The position numbers and the translations under genes were made by a program. Under the pieces are notes generated by a model that made no database searches, had not been told where the DNA came from, and was given only the letters and a program-made list of their open reading frames with translations. DNA of 64,000 nucleotides from Chitinophagaceae bacterium. Lineage in GTDB: Bacteria > Bacteroidota > Bacteroidia > Chitinophagales > Chitinophagaceae. Below, one piece after another: positions 28,284 through 36,861 of the stretch. The DNA is taken from assembly GCA_014879565.1 (NCBI GenBank), contig JACSRW010000029.1:160280-224279 (forward strand), in the 5' to 3' direction. How positions within the stretch are numbered: position 1 is the stretch's first letter; each line of letters begins with the position of its first letter.

Positions 28284-29834
28284 ATGTCTGATACGGCGAA
28301 ATTCCTGGAAACGGTTAAAGCTGGTTATACCTTCAAGGGAGAATCCTTTAAAATAGGCAGCGCGATGCTTGACGGACAAGTGGTGTCCGGGGCCGATGTG
28401 TTGATCCCGTTCCGGACCCTGAACCGGCATGGATTGATCGCGGGGGCAACCGGCACAGGTAAAACAAAAACCCTGCAGGTGCTGGCCGAGGGACTCAGCG
28501 CCGCCAGTATCCCGGTAGTCATGATGGATATCAAGGGAGATCTCAGCGGTATTGCCGCGGCGGGTACAGCCAATGAAAAGATCCATGAACGCTGCCAGAA
28601 GCTGGGACTGACCTTTACCCCGGAAGCCTGCCCGGTTGATTTACTCACCCTCAGCAACCAGAAAGGAGTGCGTTTACGCGCTACCGTTAGTGAATTTGGC
28701 CCCGTACTGCTCTCTAAAATTCTCGGGCTGAATGATACCCAGGGCGGTTTTGTGGCCATGATTTTTAAATACTGCGATGATCATAAACTGCCGCTGCTGG
28801 ATCTCAAAGACTTTATAAAAGTATTGCAGTATGTAAGCGATGAAGGGAAGGCGGAACTGGAAAAAACCTATGGTAAGATTTCCACTACCTCCACCGGCAC
28901 CATTCTGCGGAAGGTGATTGAACTGCAGCAGCAGGGCGCAGATCTTTTTTTCGGGGAAAAAAGCTTTGAAGTGGATGACCTGATGCGGATCAGCAGTGAT
29001 GGCCGTGGGATGGTGTCCATTGTACGCGTGACAGACCTGCAGGACCGCCCCAAACTCTTCTCCACCTTCATGCTGCAATTGCTGGCCGAGCTCTATGCCA
29101 CCTGTCCGGAAGAAGGGGATATGGACAAACCCAAACTGGTGATGTTTATTGATGAAGCCCACCTCATCTTCCAGGAAGCCAGTGAAGCCCTGCTCCAGCA
29201 GATAGAAACGATTATCAAACTGATCCGTTCCAAAGGCATTGGTATTTATTTCTGCACCCAGAACCCGATGGATGTGCCGGCTTCCGTACTCGCACAACTC
29301 GGACTGAAAGTGCAGCATGCCTTACGCGCCTTTACAGCGGCTGACCGGAAAGTAATCAAACAGACAGCCGAAAACTACCCGGAAACGGATTTCTATAAAA
29401 CGGAGGACCTGATCACGCAACTGGGTACCGGGGAGGCGCTGGTCACCATCCTGAATGAAAAAGGGATACCCACGCCGCTGGTGCATTGTATGCTGCGTCC
29501 GCCGCAAAGCCGGATGGATATCCTGTCGGAAATGGAAATTGATGCCCTGGTCAGCCATTCCCGGATTGCGGCCAAATACAACCAGGCAATAGACAGTCAC
29601 AGTGCTTTTGAAATACTGACCCAAAAACTGGAAGACGCCTCCCGCCGGGAGGAGGAGGAAAAAGAGGAAGAAGCGAAGGAAAAAACAGAAAAGAAAACAA
29701 CCAGAAAGGAAAAAGGATTCTTTGACGATCCGGTGGTGAAAAGTATGACAAGAACCGCAGGCAATACGATTGTCCGCAGTCTGCTGGGTGTACTGGGACT
29801 GGGGGGCCGCAGCCGGCGCAAGCGTTTATTTTAG
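28284..29834 (+). CDS. HerA-like ATPase, DUF853 family
   Basis: A 516-residue ATPase of the HerA/FtsK-related DUF853 group. Walker A is GATGTGKT (54-61), Walker B is LVMFIDEAH (about 286-294) and an Arg finger-like region follows (STQNPMD-like FCTQNPMD). The C-terminus has a charged Glu/Lys linker (about 448-476) and ends with a basic RRKRLF. Family members are putative DNA-processing motors with unknown cellular role. The 3' end overlaps the convergent recQ gene by nine bases. Confidence 0.88.
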   Translation: MSDTAKFLETVKAGYTFKGESFKIGSAMLDGQVVSGADVLIPFRTLNRHGLIAGATGTGKTKTLQVLAEGLSAASIPVVMMDIKGDLSGIAAAGTANEKIHERCQKLGLTFTPEACPVDLLTLSNQKGVRLRATVSEFGPVLLSKILGLNDTQGGFVAMIFKYCDDHKLPLLDLKDFIKVLQYVSDEGKAELEKTYGKISTTSTGTILRKVIELQQQGADLFFGEKSFEVDDLMRISSDGRGMVSIVRVTDLQDRPKLFSTFMLQLLAELYATCPEEGDMDKPKLVMFIDEAHLIFQEASEALLQQIETIIKLIRSKGIGIYFCTQNPMDVPASVLAQLGLKVQHALRAFTAADRKVIKQTAENYPETDFYKTEDLITQLGTGEALVTILNEKGIPTPLVHCMLRPPQSRMDILSEMEIDALVSHSRIAAKYNQAIDSHSAFEILTQKLEDASRREEEEKEEEAKEKTEKKTTRKEKGFFDDPVVKSMTRTAGNTIVRSLLGVLGLGGRSRRKRLF

Positions 29835-31733
29835 CCGTACGATTCCTTCCGCATCCACCCCGATCTTATTTTCAGCCTGGAGAAAACCGATAACGGTCCA
29901 GGCTTTTTCTTTATTAAACCGGCTCAGGCGGGTCATCATCTCTTTCTGATGAAGAGGCTGTTCTTTCAGCAACGAAAGAATCCGGGCTGAGATAGCGGCT
30001 ACTTCTTCCGGGCTTATCTTTTTTTCTTTCCGGGCTATACAATTATCACAGATGCCGCAGTCCTGTAAAGACGCATCTCCGAAATAAACCGCAATCTGCC
30101 GGCTCCGGCATCCGGTTTTATCCTGTACATAGGAAAGCATGGCCCGGGTTCGTTCTCCGAACTGTTTTTTCCTTTCTACATAGGCAGCCATATTGATCCG
30201 GATATCCTCCGCTTTACTTCTTTCCCGCAAATAACATAACTGGGGTTTGTCTTTCCGGGGGCGGTATTCAAGGATCCCGGCCCGGTCTAATGCCTGCAAT
30301 TCCTGCAGGGTAAGGGCAAGTTCTTTCCGCAACAGGCCGGCAATCTGTTTTTCGGATATGGCCGTATACTGATCAAAGATTCCTTCATAGGCCCTTAAAA
30401 GGGTTTTGATACAGGGCGCTAAAGCCGGGTTTTCTTTTTCAAAGAGATAAAGATTCTGTTTATCGGTTGTAAAACGGATGGTTGGCGGAAGGAATACCTG
30501 TTCATTAAAAGCTATCCAGTCTTCCTGCTCCAGTGTTTTCAGGGCATTGACTGAGGTGACTGGTGAGAGGCGGAATCTTTTGGTGAAATCGGTAAGGTCA
30601 AAATCATAGTATTCTCCTTTACCGGCCCCGGTGGGTACCTGCAGGTAATTCGCCACGGCCTGGTAGACGTGGCGGATATCTTCCACAGCGGGAAAACGGA
30701 TAGCGGCGGCTGCTTCCAGTTCCCGGAGATCCGCCTCATCATAGAGCAGCACGGCATAAGCTTTTTTTCCATCCCTCCCGGCCCGGCCGGCTTCCTGGTA
30801 ATAATTTTCCAGGCAGTCCGGCACATCGGCATGTATCACCACCCGCACATCCGGTTTATCAATACCCATACCGAATGCGTTTGTACAGGTGATGACCCGG
30901 ATGGAATTTTTTATCCAGGCTTCCTGTTTGCGGGATCGTTCCTCCGGCTCCAGTCCCGCATGGTAAAAGTCAGCGGAGATACCCTGTAATTGCAGGAGTT
31001 CAGCCATTTCCCGGCTGCGCTTCCGGCTTCGGCAATACACGATGCCGGTGCCCGGTACTTTCTGCAGTATATCCAGCACCTTGTTATAACGCGCCTCCGA
31101 CCGGATACAACTGTAGGAAAGATTGGGACGCTCAAATGACTGGCGGAAAATTACCGGCTCCGTGAAGGCCAGCTTTTCCGTGATGTCCTGCTGTACCGCC
31201 GGGGTGGCGGAAGCGGTAAGCGCCAGCACGGGTACGCCCGGGAGTTCCTCCCGGATCGTGGCAATACGGAGATAGGGGGGGCGGAAATCATAGCCCCATT
31301 GTGAGATACAATGGGCCTCATCCACTGCCAGCAGGCGGATATCCAGCCCGGGCAGGTACTCCCGGAACAAGGCAGTTTCCAGCCGTTCCGGTGACACATA
31401 GAGGAAGCGGCAGTTGCTTTCCATCACCGTACGGAATGTGCGTTCTACTTCACGGCGTGGCATACCCGAAAATATGGCATAGGCCGTGATACCCCGCCGG
31501 TTCAGGTTTTCCACCTGGTCTTTCATAAGCGCAATCAGGGGAGAGATGACCAGACAGAGCCCGTCCATCAGCATCGCCGGTACCTGGTAACAGATGGATT
31601 TGCCCCCACCGGTGGGCAGCAGGGCCAGCACATCCTTCCCGTCCAGTACAGCCTGAATAATTTCTTCCTGTAAGGGGCGGAACCGGTCATAACCCCAGTA
31701 TTCCTGTAATATGTCGAGTGGAGATGGCCGCAT
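29826..31733 (-). CDS. recQ: RecQ-like ATP-dependent DNA helicase
   Basis: A 635-residue 3'-5' DNA helicase of the RecQ family, active in recombination and repair. It has Walker A PTGGGKS, the DEAH box VDEAHCISQWGYDFRP, motif VI AGRAGRDG, and the RecQ zinc region ending DCGICDNC. A winged-helix segment follows; no clear HRDC domain is visible, consistent with the short RecQ forms of Bacteroidota. It is downstream of the copper ATPase and OmpA-family genes on the same strand with short gaps. Confidence 0.93.
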   Translation of the reverse strand: MRPSPLDILQEYWGYDRFRPLQEEIIQAVLDGKDVLALLPTGGGKSICYQVPAMLMDGLCLVISPLIALMKDQVENLNRRGITAYAIFSGMPRREVERTFRTVMESNCRFLYVSPERLETALFREYLPGLDIRLLAVDEAHCISQWGYDFRPPYLRIATIREELPGVPVLALTASATPAVQQDITEKLAFTEPVIFRQSFERPNLSYSCIRSEARYNKVLDILQKVPGTGIVYCRSRKRSREMAELLQLQGISADFYHAGLEPEERSRKQEAWIKNSIRVITCTNAFGMGIDKPDVRVVIHADVPDCLENYYQEAGRAGRDGKKAYAVLLYDEADLRELEAAAAIRFPAVEDIRHVYQAVANYLQVPTGAGKGEYYDFDLTDFTKRFRLSPVTSVNALKTLEQEDWIAFNEQVFLPPTIRFTTDKQNLYLFEKENPALAPCIKTLLRAYEGIFDQYTAISEKQIAGLLRKELALTLQELQALDRAGILEYRPRKDKPQLCYLRERSKAEDIRINMAAYVERKKQFGERTRAMLSYVQDKTGCRSRQIAVYFGDASLQDCGICDNCIARKEKKISPEEVAAISARILSLLKEQPLHQKEMMTRLSRFNKEKAWTVIGFLQAENKIGVDAEGIVRLK

Positions 31734-31749
31734 GATTAACGGGGGTAAA

Positions 31750-32922
31750 TTACGGTTTTCCCTTTGTGTAAAAGAGAATCAGTTCCACCCGCCGGTTGCG
31801 GGCCCTGTCAGCAGCGGTCTGGTTACCGGTAACCGGGCGCGAACGGCCAAAAGCCCGGAGCCGGATCAGCGGCATAGAGGAGAATGACTGCTGCGCAAAC
31901 CAGTTCCGGACACTTCCGGTTCTTTCCTGGCTTAGCTGCATGTTTAGTTTGTCTGAACCGATTGAATCAGTATGCCCTTCAATATAGAGGCTGTCAAGAC
32001 GGGCCCATCTTTCCGGCGTAAAATAGTCATGCAGGATTTTCTCAGCTTCGGGTTTCAGACCGGCTTTATTGAAGTCAAAAAGTAAATCGCGGAGAAGCAA
32101 TGTATCCACTTCAACAGCCTGCGGCAGTGGTTGTTTTTTCACCGTTGTACTCCCGGTATCCGGCCATTCACCCGTCAGCACGAGCTCCCCTTTTCCAAAC
32201 AATGAATAATCCATCTCCCGGTGCCGGTAATTATAGGCATATATCCGGTCCCTGTTGAAAACCCATGCCGGGCAAACGGTCTCTTCCGGGTCATCGGGGA
32301 CAAGTTCAAAACCGTCGGGTTGCAGGGAAACAGTCTGAACGCCGGTAAGTGGTGTTTTACCGGACAGACTGTCGCGGTGAATAAAACTTCCGAATGTCAG
32401 GTATTGTTCATGGCCGGTGGCAGTGAAGTGGTAAGTAAACCGGATAAAGGGGCTGCCTGCAATAGGTTCAAGCTGCAATATACTATCGGGTTTCATGGCC
32501 GCTGAAAAGGGCCTGCGGGGCACATAAAATTTTTCACCCAGGCATATTCCGGGTTTGAAATTCAGTTTTGTATTGAGTTTGGCAGTCAGCACCCCCCGGA
32601 ATGTATAGCCTTTTCCTGTCTGTAGTCTGCAGGGTAAAATGGTGCCGATTACCGGGGTAAAACCGGTATACCCGTTCCAGGTAAAAAAAATGGCCAGGCT
32701 GTTGGGCCCCGTCAGCCGGTTGGTTTCTTCCTGCCGCAGCAGCTGCACCTTTACATCGCGCAGATAAAACCAGCCTTCCACCCCGCATTCAGCCTGGTAT
32801 TCGCTGCAAATATTAATATCATCAAAACCTCCGTTAAGCAATAAACCCGGCTGCGCCCGAAGGCATATATTACCAGCAAGAAGATAATAAACCAATAACA
32901 GGATAGCCGGTGTTTTATACAT
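31750..32922 (-). CDS. OmpA-family outer membrane protein
   Basis: A 390-residue envelope protein. A signal peptide (about 1-24, ending LRAQ) precedes a beta-rich N-terminal region of about 220 residues with an FDDINICSEYQAECG segment, a lead-in shared by several Bacteroidota surface proteins. The C-terminal OmpA domain (about 270-388) has LLFDFNKAGLKPEAE, IEGHTDSIGSDKLN and LRAFGRSRPV, and would bind peptidoglycan. It begins five bases after the copA-like gene ends. Confidence 0.88.
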   Translation of the reverse strand: MYKTPAILLLVYYLLAGNICLRAQPGLLLNGGFDDINICSEYQAECGVEGWFYLRDVKVQLLRQEETNRLTGPNSLAIFFTWNGYTGFTPVIGTILPCRLQTGKGYTFRGVLTAKLNTKLNFKPGICLGEKFYVPRRPFSAAMKPDSILQLEPIAGSPFIRFTYHFTATGHEQYLTFGSFIHRDSLSGKTPLTGVQTVSLQPDGFELVPDDPEETVCPAWVFNRDRIYAYNYRHREMDYSLFGKGELVLTGEWPDTGSTTVKKQPLPQAVEVDTLLLRDLLFDFNKAGLKPEAEKILHDYFTPERWARLDSLYIEGHTDSIGSDKLNMQLSQERTGSVRNWFAQQSFSSMPLIRLRAFGRSRPVTGNQTAADRARNRRVELILFYTKGKP

Positions 32923-32927
32923 CTTCC

Positions 32928-35048
32928 TTACACCACTTTTTTGAAAAAGAGGCGGATGGAATTTACCGCCAGTACCACATCGCTCATGCCCATTACCAGG
33001 GCGCCGAATGTAGGGGTAAGAAATCCGAATGCCGCTACCGGGATGGCCACGATATTATAGGCAAAAGCCCAGAAAAGGTTTTGTTTGATGGTGAGATATG
33101 TATGTTTTCCCAGACCCAGCGCAGCGGGCAGGTTCTTCAGCCCGTGATTCATCAGCACCACCTGGGCGCTCTGTACGGCAATCTGCGAAGCTTCATTCAT
33201 TGAGATGCCGATTGTGGCCTTGGCCAGTGCCGGTGCATCGTTGATCCCGTCGCCCACCATGGCTGTAGGTGTCTTTTCACTGAGCTCTGCAATCTTAAGC
33301 AGTTTCTGTTCCGGGGTCTGTTCGGCAATTACCGTGTCTATACCGAGTTTAAAAGCCAGCTGTTTACACTTTTCCATCCGGTCGCCGCTGAGCAGGATGG
33401 TGCGGATATTCTTTTTGTGCAGGTAATCAATCACCGCTTTGGCTTCGGGGCGCACTTCGTCCTTTACATCAATCCAGCCCAGCAGTACCCCATTCCGCAG
33501 GATATAAACATTATGGTTTTCTTCTTTGATAAGTCCTTCCGCTGTGCGGTAGGAACCGGCGGTAAACTGATTTCCCTCCTGGTCGGTAGCCTGCATCCCC
33601 CGTCCTTTTACTTCCTCAATTTTTACCCAGGGGAGCGGGTTTTTTATTTTCCAGTTTTCGCTGATGCAGCGGGCAATAGGGTGGTTGGAATATTTTTCCA
33701 GGGAAAAAACAATCCGTTTAAACTCTTCTGTAGTAACCGAGGGATCCGTTATCTGCCACTCACCCAGGGTAAACAGGCCTGTTGTGAGGGTGCCTGTTTT
33801 GTCAAATACCACCTGTTTGATATCCTTGAAGGTTTCCAGGCTGGTAGCGTTCCGAAATAAAATGCCCGTGCGGGCAGCACGGCCCAGCCCCACCGCTATC
33901 GCTGCCGGGGTGGCCAGTCCCATAGCACAGGGACAGGCAATCACCATCACCGCGATACTGCGCATAAGCGCCTCTGTGAATTCATTCAGTACAATCCAGC
34001 TGACCACAAACGTTACCAGCGCAATGCCCAAAACAACAGGGATAAAGACGGCGCTGATTTTGTCAGCCAGCAATTGTACCGGTGGTTTTTCACTCTGGGC
34101 CTGTTTGACCATATTCAGAATGCCGGATAATACGGTGTCGTCACCGGTTGCTGTTACCTGGGCTTTTACCGTCCCGTCAGTGAGCACACTGCCGCCAATC
34201 AGTTTGTCCTTCGCCTTTTTATGTACCGGCAGGCTTTCTCCGGTTATTATGGCTTCGCTGACATGGGCATCCCCCCAGAGAATCTTACAGTCTATCGGCA
34301 CCTGTTCCCCGTTGCGCACCAGCACCAGGTCGCCCACCCGCAGCTGGGTGTTTTCCACCGGAAAAATTTGTTCTTTGTGCTCGTCATCAAAGGCTATCAT
34401 GTTGGCCAACACCTTTTGTGATTTAGCCAGTTTGTTCAGTTCCCGCTGGGTAGAACCAATGGAGGTTTCTTCCATGTAATTTCCCAGAAATACCAGCGTG
34501 ATAATGGTGGCGGCGGTTTCATAGAACATATACTGTTCCGCCTGCCCGGTAAGGGAGCCATACAGGCTGTATACAAAGGCGGCGGTAGCGCCAATCGCAA
34601 TCAGTACGTTCATATTCGGCATCCGGTTGCGGATACTGTGGTAGGCGCTCTTTCCGAAATAACTCATACCCACCAGGTATACCGGTATGGTGAGCGCCAT
34701 TTGCACCCAGTGATTCATCAGCCAGTGGACATGCAGGGCCGGAATCATATGCAGCATCAGGATGGCGGTAAAAGGAAAACAAAACCAGAATCGCTGCAGG
34801 TGGGTGGACAAAAAGGGTTTTTTACCGGAACTTTCCTGGCTGTGTTGTCCGGTAACTTTATAACCCAGTCCTTTTATCCCGTTGGCAAGCTGTTCCTCTT
34901 CCAGGGTGAGATGACGGTCAAAACTCACATCCCCCGTGGCAAAATTCACCTTTACATTAACGGCCCCTTTTTTCTCGAGGTACTTATGAATATTCAGGGC
35001 GCAGGTGTTGCAGTCCATGCCCTCTACTTTCCATTGAACCTTTTCCAT
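32928..35048 (-). CDS. copA: Heavy-metal P-type ATPase, probably copper-exporting
   Basis: A 706-residue P1B-type ATPase that pumps metal ions across the cytoplasmic membrane. It has one N-terminal metal-binding domain with GMDCNTC (Cys13, Cys16), the transmembrane metal site CPC in VIACPCAMG, the phosphorylation motif DKTGT, the nucleotide-site SNHPIA and the hinge GDGINDAPA. The CPC and C-terminal segments fit the copper(I) group, but silver or related ions cannot be excluded. The gene is near a probable copper-uptake operon (36862-40229). Confidence 0.92.
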   Translation of the reverse strand: MEKVQWKVEGMDCNTCALNIHKYLEKKGAVNVKVNFATGDVSFDRHLTLEEEQLANGIKGLGYKVTGQHSQESSGKKPFLSTHLQRFWFCFPFTAILMLHMIPALHVHWLMNHWVQMALTIPVYLVGMSYFGKSAYHSIRNRMPNMNVLIAIGATAAFVYSLYGSLTGQAEQYMFYETAATIITLVFLGNYMEETSIGSTQRELNKLAKSQKVLANMIAFDDEHKEQIFPVENTQLRVGDLVLVRNGEQVPIDCKILWGDAHVSEAIITGESLPVHKKAKDKLIGGSVLTDGTVKAQVTATGDDTVLSGILNMVKQAQSEKPPVQLLADKISAVFIPVVLGIALVTFVVSWIVLNEFTEALMRSIAVMVIACPCAMGLATPAAIAVGLGRAARTGILFRNATSLETFKDIKQVVFDKTGTLTTGLFTLGEWQITDPSVTTEEFKRIVFSLEKYSNHPIARCISENWKIKNPLPWVKIEEVKGRGMQATDQEGNQFTAGSYRTAEGLIKEENHNVYILRNGVLLGWIDVKDEVRPEAKAVIDYLHKKNIRTILLSGDRMEKCKQLAFKLGIDTVIAEQTPEQKLLKIAELSEKTPTAMVGDGINDAPALAKATIGISMNEASQIAVQSAQVVLMNHGLKNLPAALGLGKHTYLTIKQNLFWAFAYNIVAIPVAAFGFLTPTFGALVMGMSDVVLAVNSIRLFFKKVV

Positions 35049-35052
35049 ACTA

Positions 35053-35060
35053 CAAAGTTA
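35053..35060 (-). promoter_or_regulatory. -7 promoter box of copA
   Basis: The minus strand reads TAACTTTG, an exact TAnnTTTG match, ending four bases before the copA start. No classical CueR or CsoR operator was recognised. Confidence 0.5.
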
Positions 35061-35119
35061 CCGAATGCGAAAAACCACCCGGTTGTAAATGTTTACAACA
35101 TCGTTGCTATTTCTGCACC

Positions 35120-35127
35120 TATTTTTG
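35120..35127 (+). promoter_or_regulatory. -7 promoter box of tsaE
   Basis: TATTTTTG is an exact TAnnTTTG match, ending four bases before the tsaE ATG (35132), implying a leaderless transcript. Confidence 0.5.
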
Positions 35128-35131
35128 CAGT

Positions 35132-35557
35132 ATGGAATGGGAATTTTCACTGGAAACAATCCACGATACAGCCCGGGCCTTCTGGGAAGCGGCCGGACAG
35201 TCCCGGGTATTTGCCTTTCACGGAGATATGGGAGCCGGAAAAACAACCTTTATTCACGCCCTCTGTGCGGTAAAAGGAATAAAGGGAAGTGTAGGCAGTC
35301 CCACTTTTTCGCTGATCAATGAATACAGCCTGGAAGAAAACGGGAAAACACTACCATTTTACCATATGGATCTGTACCGGTTAAAAGACGAGGAAGAAGC
35401 CGCCAGGGCAGGGGTGGAAGATGCCCTGTACAGCGGGGCTTATTGCCTGGTGGAATGGCCGGAGAAAGCACCGGGCATCTTCCCCGATGATACCCGGCAT
35501 GTGTATATCAGATTGATTGACACGAAAAACAGGCGACTCAGGTTAACGGAGAATTAA
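35132..35557 (+). CDS. tsaE: tRNA threonylcarbamoyladenosine biosynthesis protein TsaE
   Basis: TsaE is the ATPase subunit needed with TsaB and TsaD for threonylcarbamoylation of adenosine 37 in ANN-decoding tRNAs. The 141-residue protein has the Walker A GDMGAGKTTF (about residues 31-40), the SPTFSLINEY motif and the MDLYRLKDEEE segment of the family. It is followed by alanine dehydrogenase with a 40-base gap. Confidence 0.95.
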   Translation: MEWEFSLETIHDTARAFWEAAGQSRVFAFHGDMGAGKTTFIHALCAVKGIKGSVGSPTFSLINEYSLEENGKTLPFYHMDLYRLKDEEEAARAGVEDALYSGAYCLVEWPEKAPGIFPDDTRHVYIRLIDTKNRRLRLTEN

Positions 35558-35597
35558 GTAGTTTTGAACATAACGTTGCTGAAACCGGATATCGTAC

Positions 35598-36812
35598 ATG
35601 AGCCAGCAAAAACCCAAAATAAGCACTTCATTCAGTTATGAAACACTGGAAGAAACACTGGACATCCGTCCCAGGAATGAAGGCATGATGATCGGCATTC
35701 CCAAAGAAATTGCCTTCCAGGAAAACAGGGTAGCGCTCACTCCCGATGCGGTGGGGGTGCTGGTCAGTAACGGGCACCAGGTGGTGATTGAACACAATGC
35801 CGGGGAAGCGGCTCATTTCAGGGACAAAGATTATACCGAGGCCGGGGCCAGGATCGTGTATGAAAGAGCGGAAGTGTATAAGGCGCCCATCCTGGTAAAA
35901 AGCGCCCCGGTGATTGAAGAAGATTTGCCCCTTCTGCAATTAAACCAGGTCATCATTTCTCCTATCCACCTCTCCATTCTGAAGGCCCTCATCCTGGAAA
36001 AGATGATGGAGAAAAGAATAACGGCTATTTCTTTTGAGAACCTCAAAGACGACAGCGATTCCTACCCCATCGTTCGCAGTATGAGTGAAATTGCGGGAAG
36101 CGCCGTTATGCTGATTGCCGGCCAGTACCTTGGTTCTGCCAATCATGGGAAAGGGGTACTGCTCGGGGGTATTTCCGGTATCGCACCTACCAAAGTGGTG
36201 ATTATCGGGGCAGGCATTGTCGGTGAATTTGCTGCCAGGGCTGCTCTGGCACTGGGAGCATCCGTAAAAGTGTTTGACAACAGTGTGTACAGGCTAAAAC
36301 GTCTGCAGAATAATATCGGTCAGCGGATGTGGACTTCCGTACTGGAACCCCGGCTGCTGGCCAAACAACTCAAGACCTGTGAAGTGGCTGTGGGTGCCCT
36401 TGGTTCCCAGACCGGCCGTACGCCGCTGGTGGTTACGGAAGAAATGGTCAGCAATATGCGACCCGGCTCCGTTATTATTGATGTGAGTATTGACCGCGGG
36501 GGCTGTTTTGAAACATCTGAAATTACGTCTCATGAACATCCCATTTTTATGAAATACGGGGTGATTCATTATTGTGTGCCCAATATTCCCTCCGGTTTTG
36601 CCCGCACGGCTTCCCAGGCAATCAGTAATGTACTGATGCCTTTATTGCTGGAAGCGGGCGAAGAAGGCGGATTTGAAAACCTGGTCTGGCACAAACTGCA
36701 TCTCCGCAATGGTATTTATCTCTTCAAAGGGTCACTGACCAATTTTTATCTCAGCCAGCGCTTTGATCTCAAGTACACGGATTTGAATCTGCTGATTGCG
36801 AGTCAGCGATAG
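35598..36812 (+). CDS. ald: Alanine dehydrogenase
   Basis: A 404-residue NAD-dependent enzyme of the alanine dehydrogenase/PNT family, interconverting alanine and pyruvate plus ammonia. The family start is IGIPKEIAFQENRVALTPDAV, after about 35 extra N-terminal residues. The nucleotide loop GAGIVG lies in the central Rossmann domain, and the C-terminal IPSGFARTASQAISN segment is typical. The N-terminal extension is common in Bacteroidota homologues. Alternative: a saccharopine dehydrogenase-like relative, less likely. Confidence 0.9.
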   Translation: MSQQKPKISTSFSYETLEETLDIRPRNEGMMIGIPKEIAFQENRVALTPDAVGVLVSNGHQVVIEHNAGEAAHFRDKDYTEAGARIVYERAEVYKAPILVKSAPVIEEDLPLLQLNQVIISPIHLSILKALILEKMMEKRITAISFENLKDDSDSYPIVRSMSEIAGSAVMLIAGQYLGSANHGKGVLLGGISGIAPTKVVIIGAGIVGEFAARAALALGASVKVFDNSVYRLKRLQNNIGQRMWTSVLEPRLLAKQLKTCEVAVGALGSQTGRTPLVVTEEMVSNMRPGSVIIDVSIDRGGCFETSEITSHEHPIFMKYGVIHYCVPNIPSGFARTASQAISNVLMPLLLEAGEEGGFENLVWHKLHLRNGIYLFKGSLTNFYLSQRFDLKYTDLNLLIASQR

Positions 36813-36820
36813 AAAGAGGG

Positions 36821-36860
36821 GTTGAGAAGTTGAGATGTTGAGGGGTTCAGGGGTTGAGGT
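36821..36860. repeat. Degenerate 8-bp tandem repeat, five units
   Basis: GTTGAGAA, GTTGAGAT, GTTGAGGG, GTTCAGGG, GTTGAGGT occupy the gap between the convergent ald and TonB receptor stops. Confidence 0.55.
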
Positions 36861-36861
36861 T